64,000 bases of DNA, taken from the NCBI RefSeq assembly GCF_026210795.1, contig NC_089455.1:1240001-1304000 (forward strand), read 5' to 3'. The DNA is from Rhizophagus irregularis. Its lineage: Eukaryota; Glomeromycota; Glomeromycetes; Glomerales; Glomeraceae. The notes beneath the pieces are model-generated. The model had not been told where the DNA came from. It was given only the letters and a program-made list of their open reading frames with translations, and ran no database searches. The translations under genes and the position numbers were made by a program. Shown in pieces: positions 22,046 through 32,219 of the stretch; the stretch's first letter is position 1; every line of letters starts with the position of its first letter.

Positions 22046-25000
22046 TTATTGTTTGTCGCCTTTCTTGAGAATTTTGTTTATGTTTAATTTAGCAAATTTT
22101 TTCTTCTTTCCAATCTCACTAGGAAATTCAGTCATATCATCGCCGCTTGATTCTTTGTCATAATCAATATTGCGCATGTCTCTCATAAATTGATCATAAA
22201 CTCCTTTTAGCACAGTCATTTTCAATATAGCATCATCCCTCGATAAAGGAGGACTTGGCGAAGGAGATGGGGGATGACTGGTGACATCTTGCTGCGAATT
22301 ATTTGATTCATTAGGAGGACTTTGTAAAAATTCTGAAGCTCCGTCATTATTGTCAATATCTCGTAATCTTTTAAGTATCGAATCATGCATCCTCCATAAA
22401 AGATTTCTTTCAACTTGCTGAGGAATCTTAGAACTAATTTTAACATTTTGATTCCTATTATCATCTTGAGTTACATTAAATCCGTTTAATGGCCATTGTC
22501 CAACATAAAATACATTTAAATTGGTTAATTTTCCTAATGTAATTGGTAATGTTTCTATTGAATTTCCTCTTAATCTTAATTCACGCAAATTAATGCAATC
22601 TCCGATTGATAACGGCAAATCCACTAATACATTCTCAGAGACATCCATAATTTCAAGTTCTTTGAGACGTCCAATCGTTTTTGGAATATGAGTTAATTTA
22701 TTATTAACAACATATAACTCACGCAACATCTCCAATTGATCAATTTGTTCAGTTATATCATTAATACGATTGTTTGAAATATTAAAACTTATTACATGAT
22801 CCATCCCTTGAAGATTTGGCATAGTATCAAAATGATTATAAGACAAATTAACATAAGATAGTTGATTATAAACAAGTCCCATTTCAAATGGAATTTGACT
22901 GAGACTACAATGTTGCAAATGAATTTTTCTTACAAGGACAAGTTTTTGGAATGAGTCAGGTATTGCTAATAATGATGGATTATTATTAAGTTTAATTTCC
23001 GTTAGTTTTGTTAATTTTCCTAAATCTTCAGGTAAAACAATAAATTCATTGTGTGATAAATCTAATTCTGTTAATGATGTTAATTTTCCAATGTCGGCCG
23101 GTAAATTAATTAATCGATTTTCACATAAATTTAATGTTAATAATCTCGAGAGTTGTCCAAATTTAGCTGGAATTGATTCAAGTAAATTGTTATGAGCATT
23201 TAAATGTGTTAACCTATTACATTTTACCAATTCATTAGGAAGTAATGTAAGTTTGTTATTGGAAATGTCCAATTTAGCTAAATTCTCCAATTCTTTTATA
23301 TTTTCTGGTAACGAACTTAACAAATTTGCTCTTAATTCCAAAACTTGTAACTGATGCAATGAACAAATCGCATCCGGTAAACTTTCAATATTATTATTGT
23401 TTAATCTTAATACACATAAAGATTTTAACCGTCCGATTGAATCTGGAAGGCTTGTTAATTGATTATTGTCCAAATATAAAAGCCTTAATTTAGTCAATTT
23501 TGAAATGTCCGGTGTTATACTTCCTAATAAATTGTTATTTGCTCTTAATTCTCTAAGAGTCTTTAATTTTGTTATGCTAGTTATATCTGATAATACATTA
23601 TTGTCCAAATTAAGCCTTCTTAAATTTCTTATCCTTCTAAATTTTAATCTTGGATGAAATTCTGATATACAATTGTTACTTAAATCTAATATTTCTAATT
23701 TCGTCAATTTCAAAAGTTCTTCGGGTAAATCTCGAAGTGAATTTCTATCAAGATACAATTCTTTTAAATTATGAAGTCCTTCAAAGAAATGATTAGGAAT
23801 ATATGATAAACGATTATTACTGAATCTAGCTGGACTTTTGCTATCTTTTGTTGTTGCTGGTGCATTATTTAAAATAATATCCCATGCTGATTCCATGGGC
23901 CAATCTATATTAAGTTGTGAATCCGAAAATGTCGTACTAAATGCTGATGGGTCTTCTGAATTAAAAGATTTAGCAAATGATGACATACGAGACAACGGAA
24001 ATGATACTTCATTCTCAGATCCTGTATATAGACTGGATTCTGGCGCTTGTGATTGAGTGGCTGAAACATCTCCTTCAACTCCATCATCTAATGTCATGTC
24101 ATCTAAATCCTTGTCACTATCACTATCTTCTGATTCTTCCTCAGGATATAAGTTGTTATTATTCACCTGAAGAAGGTCATTTGTTGACCCAGATTCATAA
24201 AAGTTTGCAATAAGCGGAGAAGAAATAATTGGAACTGTGTTTAAGGTTTCTTCTTCTTTTTTGATATTTTTATCAGTATCTTCAAAATCAGAATTAGAGT
24301 TGGAAGGTCGAAGAGTTTTATAAAATTTTTTCTTAAACAAACGTAAAGGTGATTTATCAACCTTTGTTTTATCGCCAATTATTACTTCTTCTCTTGGCGT
24401 TGTGTTCTTATTTTCCGTTTCGGATTTTTTAATATTATTATCAGTATTATATGGCTTATGTGAATTCGAACTTAAAGGAGAAGAATTCTTAAGTGGAGAG
24501 AACTGTGAAATCATATTAGTTGAATTATTATTATTATTTACAAAAAAAGATTCTTTCATATTATTAGAATTTACTCTGATATGACGTGAAGAAACGCCAT
24601 TCGTCATTTGATTATTCAAAATACTTGCTCGGGAACTGTCTTTTTTCGCTGTAAATTTATCAAAGATACGAATTGTTCCGGAAACACCTTTAATCGTGTC
24701 ATCATCAGCACGTTCCGAAGAATTTGATGACTTGGCAATCGAATGCCTTAAAGGAGAAACTACATCAATATCCATATTAATAAAGTCCAAATTTTTAAGA
24801 TCATCATCTTTACTACGTGAATCCAAAGTTTCAGATGCAGTTGATTGTGTTGATCGTTGTGTTGAAAGTGAAGATTCATCTGGACATAAAGTGTTAGATG
24901 AAGCTGTGAGATCTTGCCCTTCTACAATTAGTTCTTTTTGTTTTAATTTATTATCAGTTTTCTTAATTTTATTATGATCTGTATCAATGTTATTCTCAAT

Positions 25001-25837
25001 AGAATTTGTTTGCGATATTTGTTCAGTGAATTTGTTATCGCTTTCAGATGATGTGCGTTGTTCTGATGTAAATGAAAATTGTCGACCTGTAAGTCTTTCA
25101 ATAAGTGAGCCAAAACTATATTTTCGACGCGATGATTTTGGAGTTGGAGCAGTCGAAAAGTTATTGGAGTCATGTTGGGTCGCTTCATCAACTACTGTTG
25201 AACTGCTATTTTCTTTTCTTTCCGTTTTTCTCTTATAACTAAATCTACGAAATAGACTTGCTATACTAATTGATTTTTTTACTTTTGGAGCGCTTTCATC
25301 ATTATTATCGATTGATACTTGATTTACGTATGGTGATGATGGTGACGATGATCTCATTGTTGATATTGAGGCGGTAGAATTTTGATTATTAGATGTTGAA
25401 TTTGTAGTATTATTTGTTGAATCAGCGCCAGCGCCAGTGTTTGTGATAGGCGTTGTTATTGGATGCGAATTTGTCGAAGAATTTGATCTTCCCCAGCTTA
25501 ACCACCAGGAGAGCTTTGTAAACATTGAATCTGAACGAACAGAGTTTTTACGGGGTTCATTATTCGAAGATTGATTATCTGAAGCGGTAACAAACACAGA
25601 GCCCAAATTTGTTGTCGAAACTTTATTTACTCGTTTTGCACCTGGAAAAGTATTTGAAGGTTCAGAAAATGATTCTTCAAGTTCAAAAGTTTGAGATGTA
25701 GAAGGACCTATTGTTGCAGAACCCAAAAAGGTTATCCTCGGAAAATCTTTTGGAGGTGTCGTTGGACGAAAATCGTCTTTTGGAGGAACAGGAGGTGGTA
25801 ATTCGCTGGTTTGCACGTTATATTCAATATCAGCCAT
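22046..25837 (-). CDS. Large leucine-rich-repeat protein with disordered N-terminal half
   Basis: Single-exon ORF of 1263 residues. Residues 1-25 carry a polyproline SH3-ligand-like stretch (PPPVPPKDDFRPTTPPKDFP). Residues to about 650 are Ser/Asn/Thr-rich and probably disordered, with basic patches. About 17-18 LRRs of 22-24 residues follow (about 680-1140; consensus LxxLxxLxLxxNxLxxLPxxI), of the Shoc2/Sur-8 or PIRL intracellular type. A short helical region (LLWRMHDSILKRLRDI) and a Lys-rich end close the protein. There is no signal peptide, kinase or cyclase domain. The likely role is as a scaffold for small GTPase or polarity signalling, but the partner is unknown. The start is the first in-frame ATG. 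Confidence 0.88.
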   Translation of the reverse strand: MADIEYNVQTSELPPPVPPKDDFRPTTPPKDFPRITFLGSATIGPSTSQTFELEESFSEPSNTFPGAKRVNKVSTTNLGSVFVTASDNQSSNNEPRKNSVRSDSMFTKLSWWLSWGRSNSSTNSHPITTPITNTGAGADSTNNTTNSTSNNQNSTASISTMRSSSPSSPYVNQVSIDNNDESAPKVKKSISIASLFRRFSYKRKTERKENSSSTVVDEATQHDSNNFSTAPTPKSSRRKYSFGSLIERLTGRQFSFTSEQRTSSESDNKFTEQISQTNSIENNIDTDHNKIKKTDNKLKQKELIVEGQDLTASSNTLCPDESSLSTQRSTQSTASETLDSRSKDDDLKNLDFINMDIDVVSPLRHSIAKSSNSSERADDDTIKGVSGTIRIFDKFTAKKDSSRASILNNQMTNGVSSRHIRVNSNNMKESFFVNNNNNSTNMISQFSPLKNSSPLSSNSHKPYNTDNNIKKSETENKNTTPREEVIIGDKTKVDKSPLRLFKKKFYKTLRPSNSNSDFEDTDKNIKKEEETLNTVPIISSPLIANFYESGSTNDLLQVNNNNLYPEEESEDSDSDKDLDDMTLDDGVEGDVSATQSQAPESSLYTGSENEVSFPLSRMSSFAKSFNSEDPSAFSTTFSDSQLNIDWPMESAWDIILNNAPATTKDSKSPARFSNNRLSYIPNHFFEGLHNLKELYLDRNSLRDLPEELLKLTKLEILDLSNNCISEFHPRLKFRRIRNLRRLNLDNNVLSDITSITKLKTLRELRANNNLLGSITPDISKLTKLRLLYLDNNQLTSLPDSIGRLKSLCVLRLNNNNIESLPDAICSLHQLQVLELRANLLSSLPENIKELENLAKLDISNNKLTLLPNELVKCNRLTHLNAHNNLLESIPAKFGQLSRLLTLNLCENRLINLPADIGKLTSLTELDLSHNEFIVLPEDLGKLTKLTEIKLNNNPSLLAIPDSFQKLVLVRKIHLQHCSLSQIPFEMGLVYNQLSYVNLSYNHFDTMPNLQGMDHVISFNISNNRINDITEQIDQLEMLRELYVVNNKLTHIPKTIGRLKELEIMDVSENVLVDLPLSIGDCINLRELRLRGNSIETLPITLGKLTNLNVFYVGQWPLNGFNVTQDDNRNQNVKISSKIPQQVERNLLWRMHDSILKRLRDIDNNDGASEFLQSPPNESNNSQQDVTSHPPSPSPSPPLSRDDAILKMTVLKGVYDQFMRDMRNIDYDKESSGDDMTEFPSEIGKKKKFAKLNINKILKKGDKQ

Positions 25838-25990
25838 AGATTTAAAGAAAGTATTTGCCTTGTCAAAAAGCTTTAAGATATCACGAATATTAGAACCGAA
25901 CTAAGTTAGTACAATTTTAAATAATTAAACTGTAGGATAAGAAAATTTTAGTTTGTATATATTGCGAAATTATTAAATAACAAGCATGAT

Positions 25991-26326
25991 ATGACTTCTT
26001 CCTTTAAAGCAAGAAATGGGGATAACGTCTTGGGTATCCAAGAGTTACACGGCAATAATGCCGACAATATTATGGTCCGAAAAAAAAAAAGAATTGAGCA
26101 ACAAGGACTATATACAGATTATTATAAGAAAAGAAAGAAAGAAAAATTAAAAAAATTAAAATTTGTCTTTATTTTTCTCCTTGTCCTTGTAAATTGGATG
26201 TACAAAACATTTGACCGGCGTAAATTTATCATGATTTTTCCATATAGAGAAAAGATTTGCACAATAATCGAACTAAATTACATGTTAAATTTGGAAATAA
26301 AAAGATTATTGGTAGAATTATCATAA
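25991..26326 (+). CDS. Hypothetical 111-residue basic protein with one membrane segment
   Basis: ORF of 111 codons filling most of the 490-bp gap between the LRR gene (start 25837, divergent) and the RPA34-like gene, whose stop is only 3 bp beyond this stop. It has a hydrophilic N-terminus, a Lys/Arg-rich segment (KKRKKEKLKKLK) at about 46-57, then a hydrophobic stretch (FVFIFLLVLVNWMY) that could cross a membrane. No family is recognised. Length and position argue for a gene; A/T-rich composition and lack of homology argue for caution. Confidence 0.35.
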   Translation: MTSSFKARNGDNVLGIQELHGNNADNIMVRKKKRIEQQGLYTDYYKKRKKEKLKKLKFVFIFLLVLVNWMYKTFDRRKFIMIFPYREKICTIIELNYMLNLEIKRLLVELS

Positions 26327-26329
26327 ATG

Positions 26330-27937
26330 TTAGGAATCGACAACTTTGACACAAGGTCGAAGGTGACCTGTCGTCCCGGGCGGTGGAGGTGGCAATACTT
26401 TTTTTTGCCTTGGTTTAGGAAATCCGAAATTTTCTTCAATCCCATCGTAATTTATTTCAATCCTTTTGCCTCTCGTTTTCGGTACCACATACAACGGTGG
26501 TTCACGGCCATTTCTTTTATAATATTTTAGTCTTTCTTCTAATGTATATTTCCTTTTAGTCAATTTCGGCCTAAGTTTAGTTTGTTCTGTTTCGTTAAGA
26601 ATTTTATTATAAGTTTTATACCACCAAGTTTCAGGTGGCTTGTAAATCGGGTAACTAACTAGAGCAGGACTCCAAGTTTTTGCTGCTCTCTTTTCAGCCT
26701 CTTGTGCTTCTTTAACTGCTTGTTTCCTTCTATATATCTGATTTTTAGCGAGTTTTACGAGAGCAGCTTCTTCTTCTGCAACTTCTTCTAATATTTCTGA
26801 ATCTATATCTGATTCTTCAACTTTCTTGCGTTTAAATTGACGTTTAAGATCAGCCAATATTCTTGTTTTTTTGTATGGTTTCTCCTCATTTTCACTACTC
26901 GATGATGATGTTGAAATATCAAAATCATCTTCTGTACTATTATTTGAAGATTTCCTTTTTTCTCCTTTTGTTTTTTCTGTACTCTGTTTTTCTTCGGCTT
27001 CTTTAGTAAACTTTTTTTTCGATTTGTTTACTACTATTTTGCATTTTTTTTGATATTCCTTATAAGTTCTTTCTACTATTTTCTCATGATGTTTTATTTG
27101 TTGTTCCCACTTTGGAAAATTCCAGTCATTCATCATTCTATTCCTAAATTTTTTTTTGGCTTCTCTTGCTTCGATCATGTGTCTTTGAGAGTAATCAGGA
27201 AATGAGACTGTATACCTTTGAATAAATGTTTCTGACGGGTGAGGAATAGGCCCTAGTTTGTGTGCTAAAATTGAATCAACATTTGGACTTGGATCAGGTG
27301 AGTTAGCAGGCCGGCATATATTAAAATAGCGAGTAGGTCTTTTGTGTGAAAGAAGTAAACCTTGCGCTTCTTTACATGGTAAAAATATTTCTAATTCTTT
27401 CATTTGTCCAAAGACCGTTTCGTGTGGGGATCTCAATTCTTGGATAAATTCTTTAACTATTTCATTTTCCTGAGAAATATCATTATCATTAGGCATTTCG
27501 TAGACATGATACTCCATTAATTCAGATTCCTTTTGTATTGTCGCTACTTTTGTTGGAACCCGAGATAATCCAATAGGAAGTTTCAGCGTCAGCCCTTGAA
27601 GATCCGTTTTAGAGACAGTTGGAGGAATTTTAAATAACCATAATTCCTTTTCTTCCTTATGAACATTTTCAAAATCAAACATTGAAAAATCATTTGATTC
27701 CAGTTTTTTCCAGCCAGAAGGAGGTTCATATGAAGGGAAAGAGCCACTGTTAATTTCTTCTTGATTAGTAGCAACTAAATTACTTATATTAAAAGAAAAT
27801 TGACCATTTTGTTCATTCGGAATCCTTTCATTTTCACTTGATACATATTGGGATTTCTTTTTAGTTTGATCATTCCTAGAAATTTTACGTTTAGATTTAA
27901 TCTTCGAGTTAACTGCACTCGAGAAACGTTTCGTCAT
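26330..27937 (-). CDS. RPA34: RNA polymerase I subunit RPA34-like protein with long C-terminal extension
   Basis: Single-exon ORF of 535 residues. After a basic N-terminus, residues about 70-215 resemble the A34.5/CAST (PAF49) family: WKKLESNDFSMF, then KELWLFKIPPTVSKTDLQGL, the conserved 'ElWLi..P....dL.gl' strand, and a later IFLPCKEAQGLLL strand. In yeast this subunit pairs with A49 as a TFIIF-like module of Pol I. The remaining ~320 residues (coiled basic segment, acidic Ser run, then a conserved-looking tail with LPPPPPGTTGHLRP) are not recognised, so the protein is longer than usual. It could be a diverged tail or a fusion. Divergent from APC11 with 148 bp between starts. Confidence 0.55.
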   Translation of the reverse strand: MTKRFSSAVNSKIKSKRKISRNDQTKKKSQYVSSENERIPNEQNGQFSFNISNLVATNQEEINSGSFPSYEPPSGWKKLESNDFSMFDFENVHKEEKELWLFKIPPTVSKTDLQGLTLKLPIGLSRVPTKVATIQKESELMEYHVYEMPNDNDISQENEIVKEFIQELRSPHETVFGQMKELEIFLPCKEAQGLLLSHKRPTRYFNICRPANSPDPSPNVDSILAHKLGPIPHPSETFIQRYTVSFPDYSQRHMIEAREAKKKFRNRMMNDWNFPKWEQQIKHHEKIVERTYKEYQKKCKIVVNKSKKKFTKEAEEKQSTEKTKGEKRKSSNNSTEDDFDISTSSSSSENEEKPYKKTRILADLKRQFKRKKVEESDIDSEILEEVAEEEAALVKLAKNQIYRRKQAVKEAQEAEKRAAKTWSPALVSYPIYKPPETWWYKTYNKILNETEQTKLRPKLTKRKYTLEERLKYYKRNGREPPLYVVPKTRGKRIEINYDGIEENFGFPKPRQKKVLPPPPPGTTGHLRPCVKVVDS

Positions 27938-28085
27938 CTTAAGAATAACATTCTCTAGTTTTTCATCTACTAAAATATTAAGTACTAATCATGCTACACA
28001 ATATTCAGCCAATGAATTTTTTGCGGGGCCCTGGAATACGGTACATTCTGATTTTTAGATCCAAACTTTACCCTTGAAAAAAAAA

Positions 28086-28541
28086 ATGAGAGTTAAAGTG
28101 AAACGGTGCGTTAAACATTAATAAATTATATTTCAGAATTAAACCGTATTTAAAATATTGTTTTGTTATAGTTGGCATGGAGTTGCAGTTTGGAGGTGGG
28201 ATGTACCTAACGAGGAAGTTTGTGGAATATGTAGAGTGCCCTTTGACGGTTGTTGTCCTACCTGTAAAACTCCTGGAGACGATTGTTCGCTAAGTTTGTA
28301 ATTTCTTAATGTATTATTCTTAAAGTAACATTAATATTGATAGATCTATTTTACAATATAGTTTGGGGAGAGTGTACACACGTGTTTCATATGCATTGTT
28401 TATTAAGGTGGCTCCAAACGGAAGGAAGTCGTGGACAATGTCCAATGGATCGCAGGACATGGGGTATAAACTTTACTAAATTGTTTTTTCTTCTTTAATG
28501 AAATTAATCTAACTCTTTCTGTTATAGTTACTGCTAGATAG
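28086..28541 (+). CDS. APC11: Anaphase-promoting complex RING subunit Apc11
   Basis: Four small exons, 28086-28105, 28172-28293, 28362-28463 and 28528-28541, give 85 residues, the family length. The protein starts MRVKVKRWHGVAVWRWD and has the Apc11 RING-H2 with its extra zinc site: CGICRVPFDGCCPTCKTPGDDC, HVFHMHCLLRWL, QCPMDRRTW. Apc11 with Apc2 forms the catalytic core that transfers ubiquitin from E2 to cyclins and securin. The last Cys-x-x-Cys pair is present as C-P-M-D, so the final zinc ligand is Asp instead of Cys. The last exon encodes only VTAR; its intron has a good branch site (TCTAAC). Confidence 0.92.
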
Positions 28542-28988
28542 ATATCACATACTTTTTTTTTCTAAAACCATTAGAAAAACATTTCAAAGAAACTATTAAA
28601 GTTTATTACTGTAATTACCATGAAAATTTTTCTACGATATTATATACAAAGAATATAGATAAAAAAGCTATAATATAAATCTTTCCAATAATTAATAAAT
28701 TACTTTTTTTCTGAATAATTAACTCGTACTGATTTTTTTTATTTTGTTTTTTTTTCGATCTTTGATTGTTGTAAAACTGCAAGTCGAGAATAAAGGTTGT
28801 AATAGTAATAAATACATAGTATGAGGGGAAAGCAAAATAAGAATGTTAATATCTATTAATAACCAAAATATAGAGAAAAAAAAATATTCAATACACAAAT
28901 TATTTACATCGCTTAAACCAAAAAAATTTTTTATATATATATATATTTCATTTAGAAAAATATAATTAAAGGTAAAATTATCTTTATT
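28542..28988. other. Convergent spacer APC11 / RSPRY1
   Basis: 447 bp holding both 3' ends. It contains poly-T and poly-A tracts and a TATATATATATA microsatellite near 28934. Nothing else is recognised. Confidence 0.5.
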
Positions 28989-31808
28989 TTATGGCTCCAG
29001 ACAACGAGGCTCCCATGAAGTAATGGATGAAGCAGGACGCGAATGAGGTGGAGTCGGTGGTAAAACAATTGCTGTTGAAGGTGCTGAAAGCGAAGATGAT
29101 GCCGACGTTGACGCAATAGAAAGTTTGGTAGGAGTAGATGGTAAACTAGTGATATTATTATTCATTGGTTTCCGATGTGAAATCGGAGTTCTACATAATG
29201 GACTTTATTTATATAAAAATAATAAATAATTTATCAGTCACTATATTTTAATCTTAGTTGAAGGATTATAATACATACCACGAGTGCATCATTTTTGAAC
29301 AATCAGAACAAAAACCATCATGGTTACATGGTCCCAATACAACAGCAGGTGGCTTCGCAAAACAAATAGAACACTGAGTGTCAAAGTCTTCTTCCGTAGA
29401 CTCGAACTGCTGTTTCCAATAAGGACTTACAGACACCGAACGATAACGTGATGCTCGCCAAACTCTTTTTTGTATTGAGTTACGGAGTTCTGATGATATT
29501 TGCCCTTGGCTGTTGAGGGTTTGATAGGTAAATGATGATGATGGCGGTGGATATCTATAGTAAATATCAAAGGCTAATTAAATTAATATTCCATCAGCTA
29601 ATACTTATTCAATTATTTAGCAATATTACCGGAATTTTTCAGCTCCAAAATTGACTATAGCTTGTTGATAAGAAGTAAAAGATAATGCTGGATGTAAACT
29701 ACTTTCTGCCAACTTTCGAAATTGGGCGATATTGAGTGGATAAACTACACCCAAATCCTTTCCATTTAAATAGAAACGAACGCAACCAGAGCTAACATCC
29801 ATATAAACTCCAACCACATCACCTAAAATTATTTATAATAAAAATTAATAACAAACTACTTGACATTATATATTATTCAGGGAATAATTACCGGGTTTCC
29901 ACGACTCGCTTCCTCCGTATGGTACAGATACTCCGTTTGCCTAAAAATGAACGAATGATAAATAAGGTGAATTTTTTTCATGACATAATTATTGAGAAAA
30001 CTTACCCATAAAACATTTCTACATCCGTCAAATGCAAATCCAAACTATTGATTCAAATTCAAATTTATTTCAAATATTAGCAAGCAAAGTTTATAAGGAA
30101 TATTCATAATAATCCAAAAAGCGGAACTGACCGGATCGTCCCCAACACCTGTACCATCTTCAGGTCCAAACATACAACGTTTAGTCGCATATCCAATCTA
30201 ATTAAAATTTAAGGATATTTTTTAACTATTTTTCTTTAAAATACTAACAATATTGTACCTATACAAACCTGCATAATTCCATTAGTCAATAATATTACTT
30301 CGTAAAACCATTTTCCTGAAGATACTCCCATTGTCGCCCGTATGGATTCGAATGTGGAATTGTCATTTCTTATCTGCAAGGTTCGCATGCTATAATTAGT
30401 TTATTAATTAAAACGACTAAATAAGTGGTAAATTATTTACCTCTAAACCATTTCGTGATATTTTCCAGTGAGCTGTAGCATCCACTGGGTTCAACATAAC
30501 ATTTATACTATTAGAACTTACAGGACTTTCATCTGAGTCATACATGTCTTCCTAATAGTTTATAGAATATAAAACCTATATAAATGATACTCCTTTTTTT
30601 ATTAAATTAGAATCGAAACTCATCATACCTTGCCTGAATCTTAAAAGGTTAAAAAAAATTATTATGTTTGACAATTAATTTACAAAAGCTTAAAAATTTT
30701 TTTGATAAAATAACATACCAAAAGTATTCTTTAAGGCCCATTCTACACAGAATTTTAATTGTCTGCGACGATTAACATCTTCACTTGATCCTTCATCTGA
30801 ATGCAATTCCTTGGCTATGCATTGCAAAATCTTATGAATATCCCTTCCCGAATTAAGTATCTTTTCTTTATTTTGTCCCGTCATACCAAATTTTTCAAGA
30901 GCAATTAAAGCGAAAAGTCGCACACTAGCATCACGATCATATTGGAGATAGTCCAGTAGCGTAGTACATACATTATCTGAAAATAAAGATAAACTTATTT
31001 CGCCTAGAAATTTAGAAAGTAAATATTTACGTTCTCCAAAAAAAAAAAAAAATTCTAATAAGGAAGTTAATTTGATATTAACCTGCTAATTTTTCAGCTA
31101 AAACACTCCAAATTATAGCTGCATTTACACGTGTACGCTTTTTTGGTTTCGTTCGATATATGCCACCTAAAGATTTAAGATAAAATAATAGCCCTACTTA
31201 ATATTACCATTAGAACATCCTCGTATAGAATTAAATTTGAATATATTGATGGATCAAAGATTATCAACTAACCAGGCTTAAGTTTTTGCAGTAGCCTTGT
31301 AGTAATTTTATGAGAGGTTTCTTTTGAAGGTAAAGCTGCACTATCTATATATCATCAATTAAATATTTAATAATTAATTAAATCTCGATAAAAAAAATGA
31401 CTTTTAATTTCTTACCAATAATGTGACATAAAAAAGCCGAAGCCATTGGAGCTTCTGAAAGAACATCCACAATGACAGTAATGAGTTCAATGAATTCATT
31501 CTCTATAATATAAATAGTTTGATATTTCCGTTGTGAAATTAACAAGTTACAGACAATAATTAAATAAAAGAAATTGTAAGGAATGATTTGTTCATGATAA
31601 TATTAAGATATATAAACTTTAAAATTATCAAGGTTTTGTAATTGCTCAACTATTGACAATAAATACCTTCATGGGACATGGATATTAACGTATCTAACGC
31701 CTCGGTCAGTTCATCGTGTTCGCTTAAACTATTTAAATTTTTCCAAGCACTACGAATGAATGTTTTTCGGCTAAAACGACCTAAGATGCGTAGAGCGAGC
31801 TTTTGCAT
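28989..31808 (-). CDS. RSPRY1: RING and SPRY domain protein, RSPRY1-like
   Basis: Fourteen exons on the minus strand: 31808-31667, 31502-31416, 31344-31273, 31166-31083, 30976-30719, 30639-30629 (11 nt), 30551-30441, 30373-30269, 30197-30132, 30044-30006, 29940-29892, 29822-29630, 29554-29279 and 29202-28989. They give 568 residues, close to human RSPRY1 (576). The N-terminal half is helical and armadillo-like. The SPRY domain is clear (TAHWKISRNGLEIRNDNS; GKWFYEVILLTNG; GYATKRCMFG; GFAFDGCRNVLW; WKPGDVVGVYMD; FYLNGKDLG). A C-terminal RING follows (CSICF, CNHDGFCSDC, CPLCR), whose last CPLC is formed across the final splice. A Ser/Pro-rich tail ends it. Likely an E3 ubiquitin ligase; substrates unknown. 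Two donors are GTCAGT/GTTAGT type. Confidence 0.92.
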
Positions 31809-32219
31809 CGCTGTGAGATATGAATGATTCTAACTTCAAACGTCAAAACAAAAAATATAAGGCTTAATAAAAACAATCTATTTAAAATTTATAAAAAATC
31901 TCAAGAACTACGGCGTAAACAGTGAAAGTTTCTCGGTCAATCCTTATAAATACGGATTTTTAGTTTGTGTTTGAGACCCTTAATTTATTTTTATTCTACA
32001 CATAAGGATAACACGAGGTAAGTCATTGTATAACGTTTTGATCTTTAAAATCACATTACTTTAAACAATATAAATAAATATTCCACATGTTGTGTAAGTT
32101 ACTTCAACTTTCACTGCCACTCTTTCTAAATTATAATCTATCAAAAAACGCTTTGGTATTTACGGCACAAACTTTGTAGATTAATAATAATTTTTTTTTT
32201 TTGTCTGAACTTTTTCAAA
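31809..32219. promoter_or_regulatory. Bidirectional spacer RSPRY1 / CHIP
   Basis: 411 bp between the two start codons, so it must carry both promoters. A T-run precedes the CHIP start. No binding site could be named. Confidence 0.4.
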
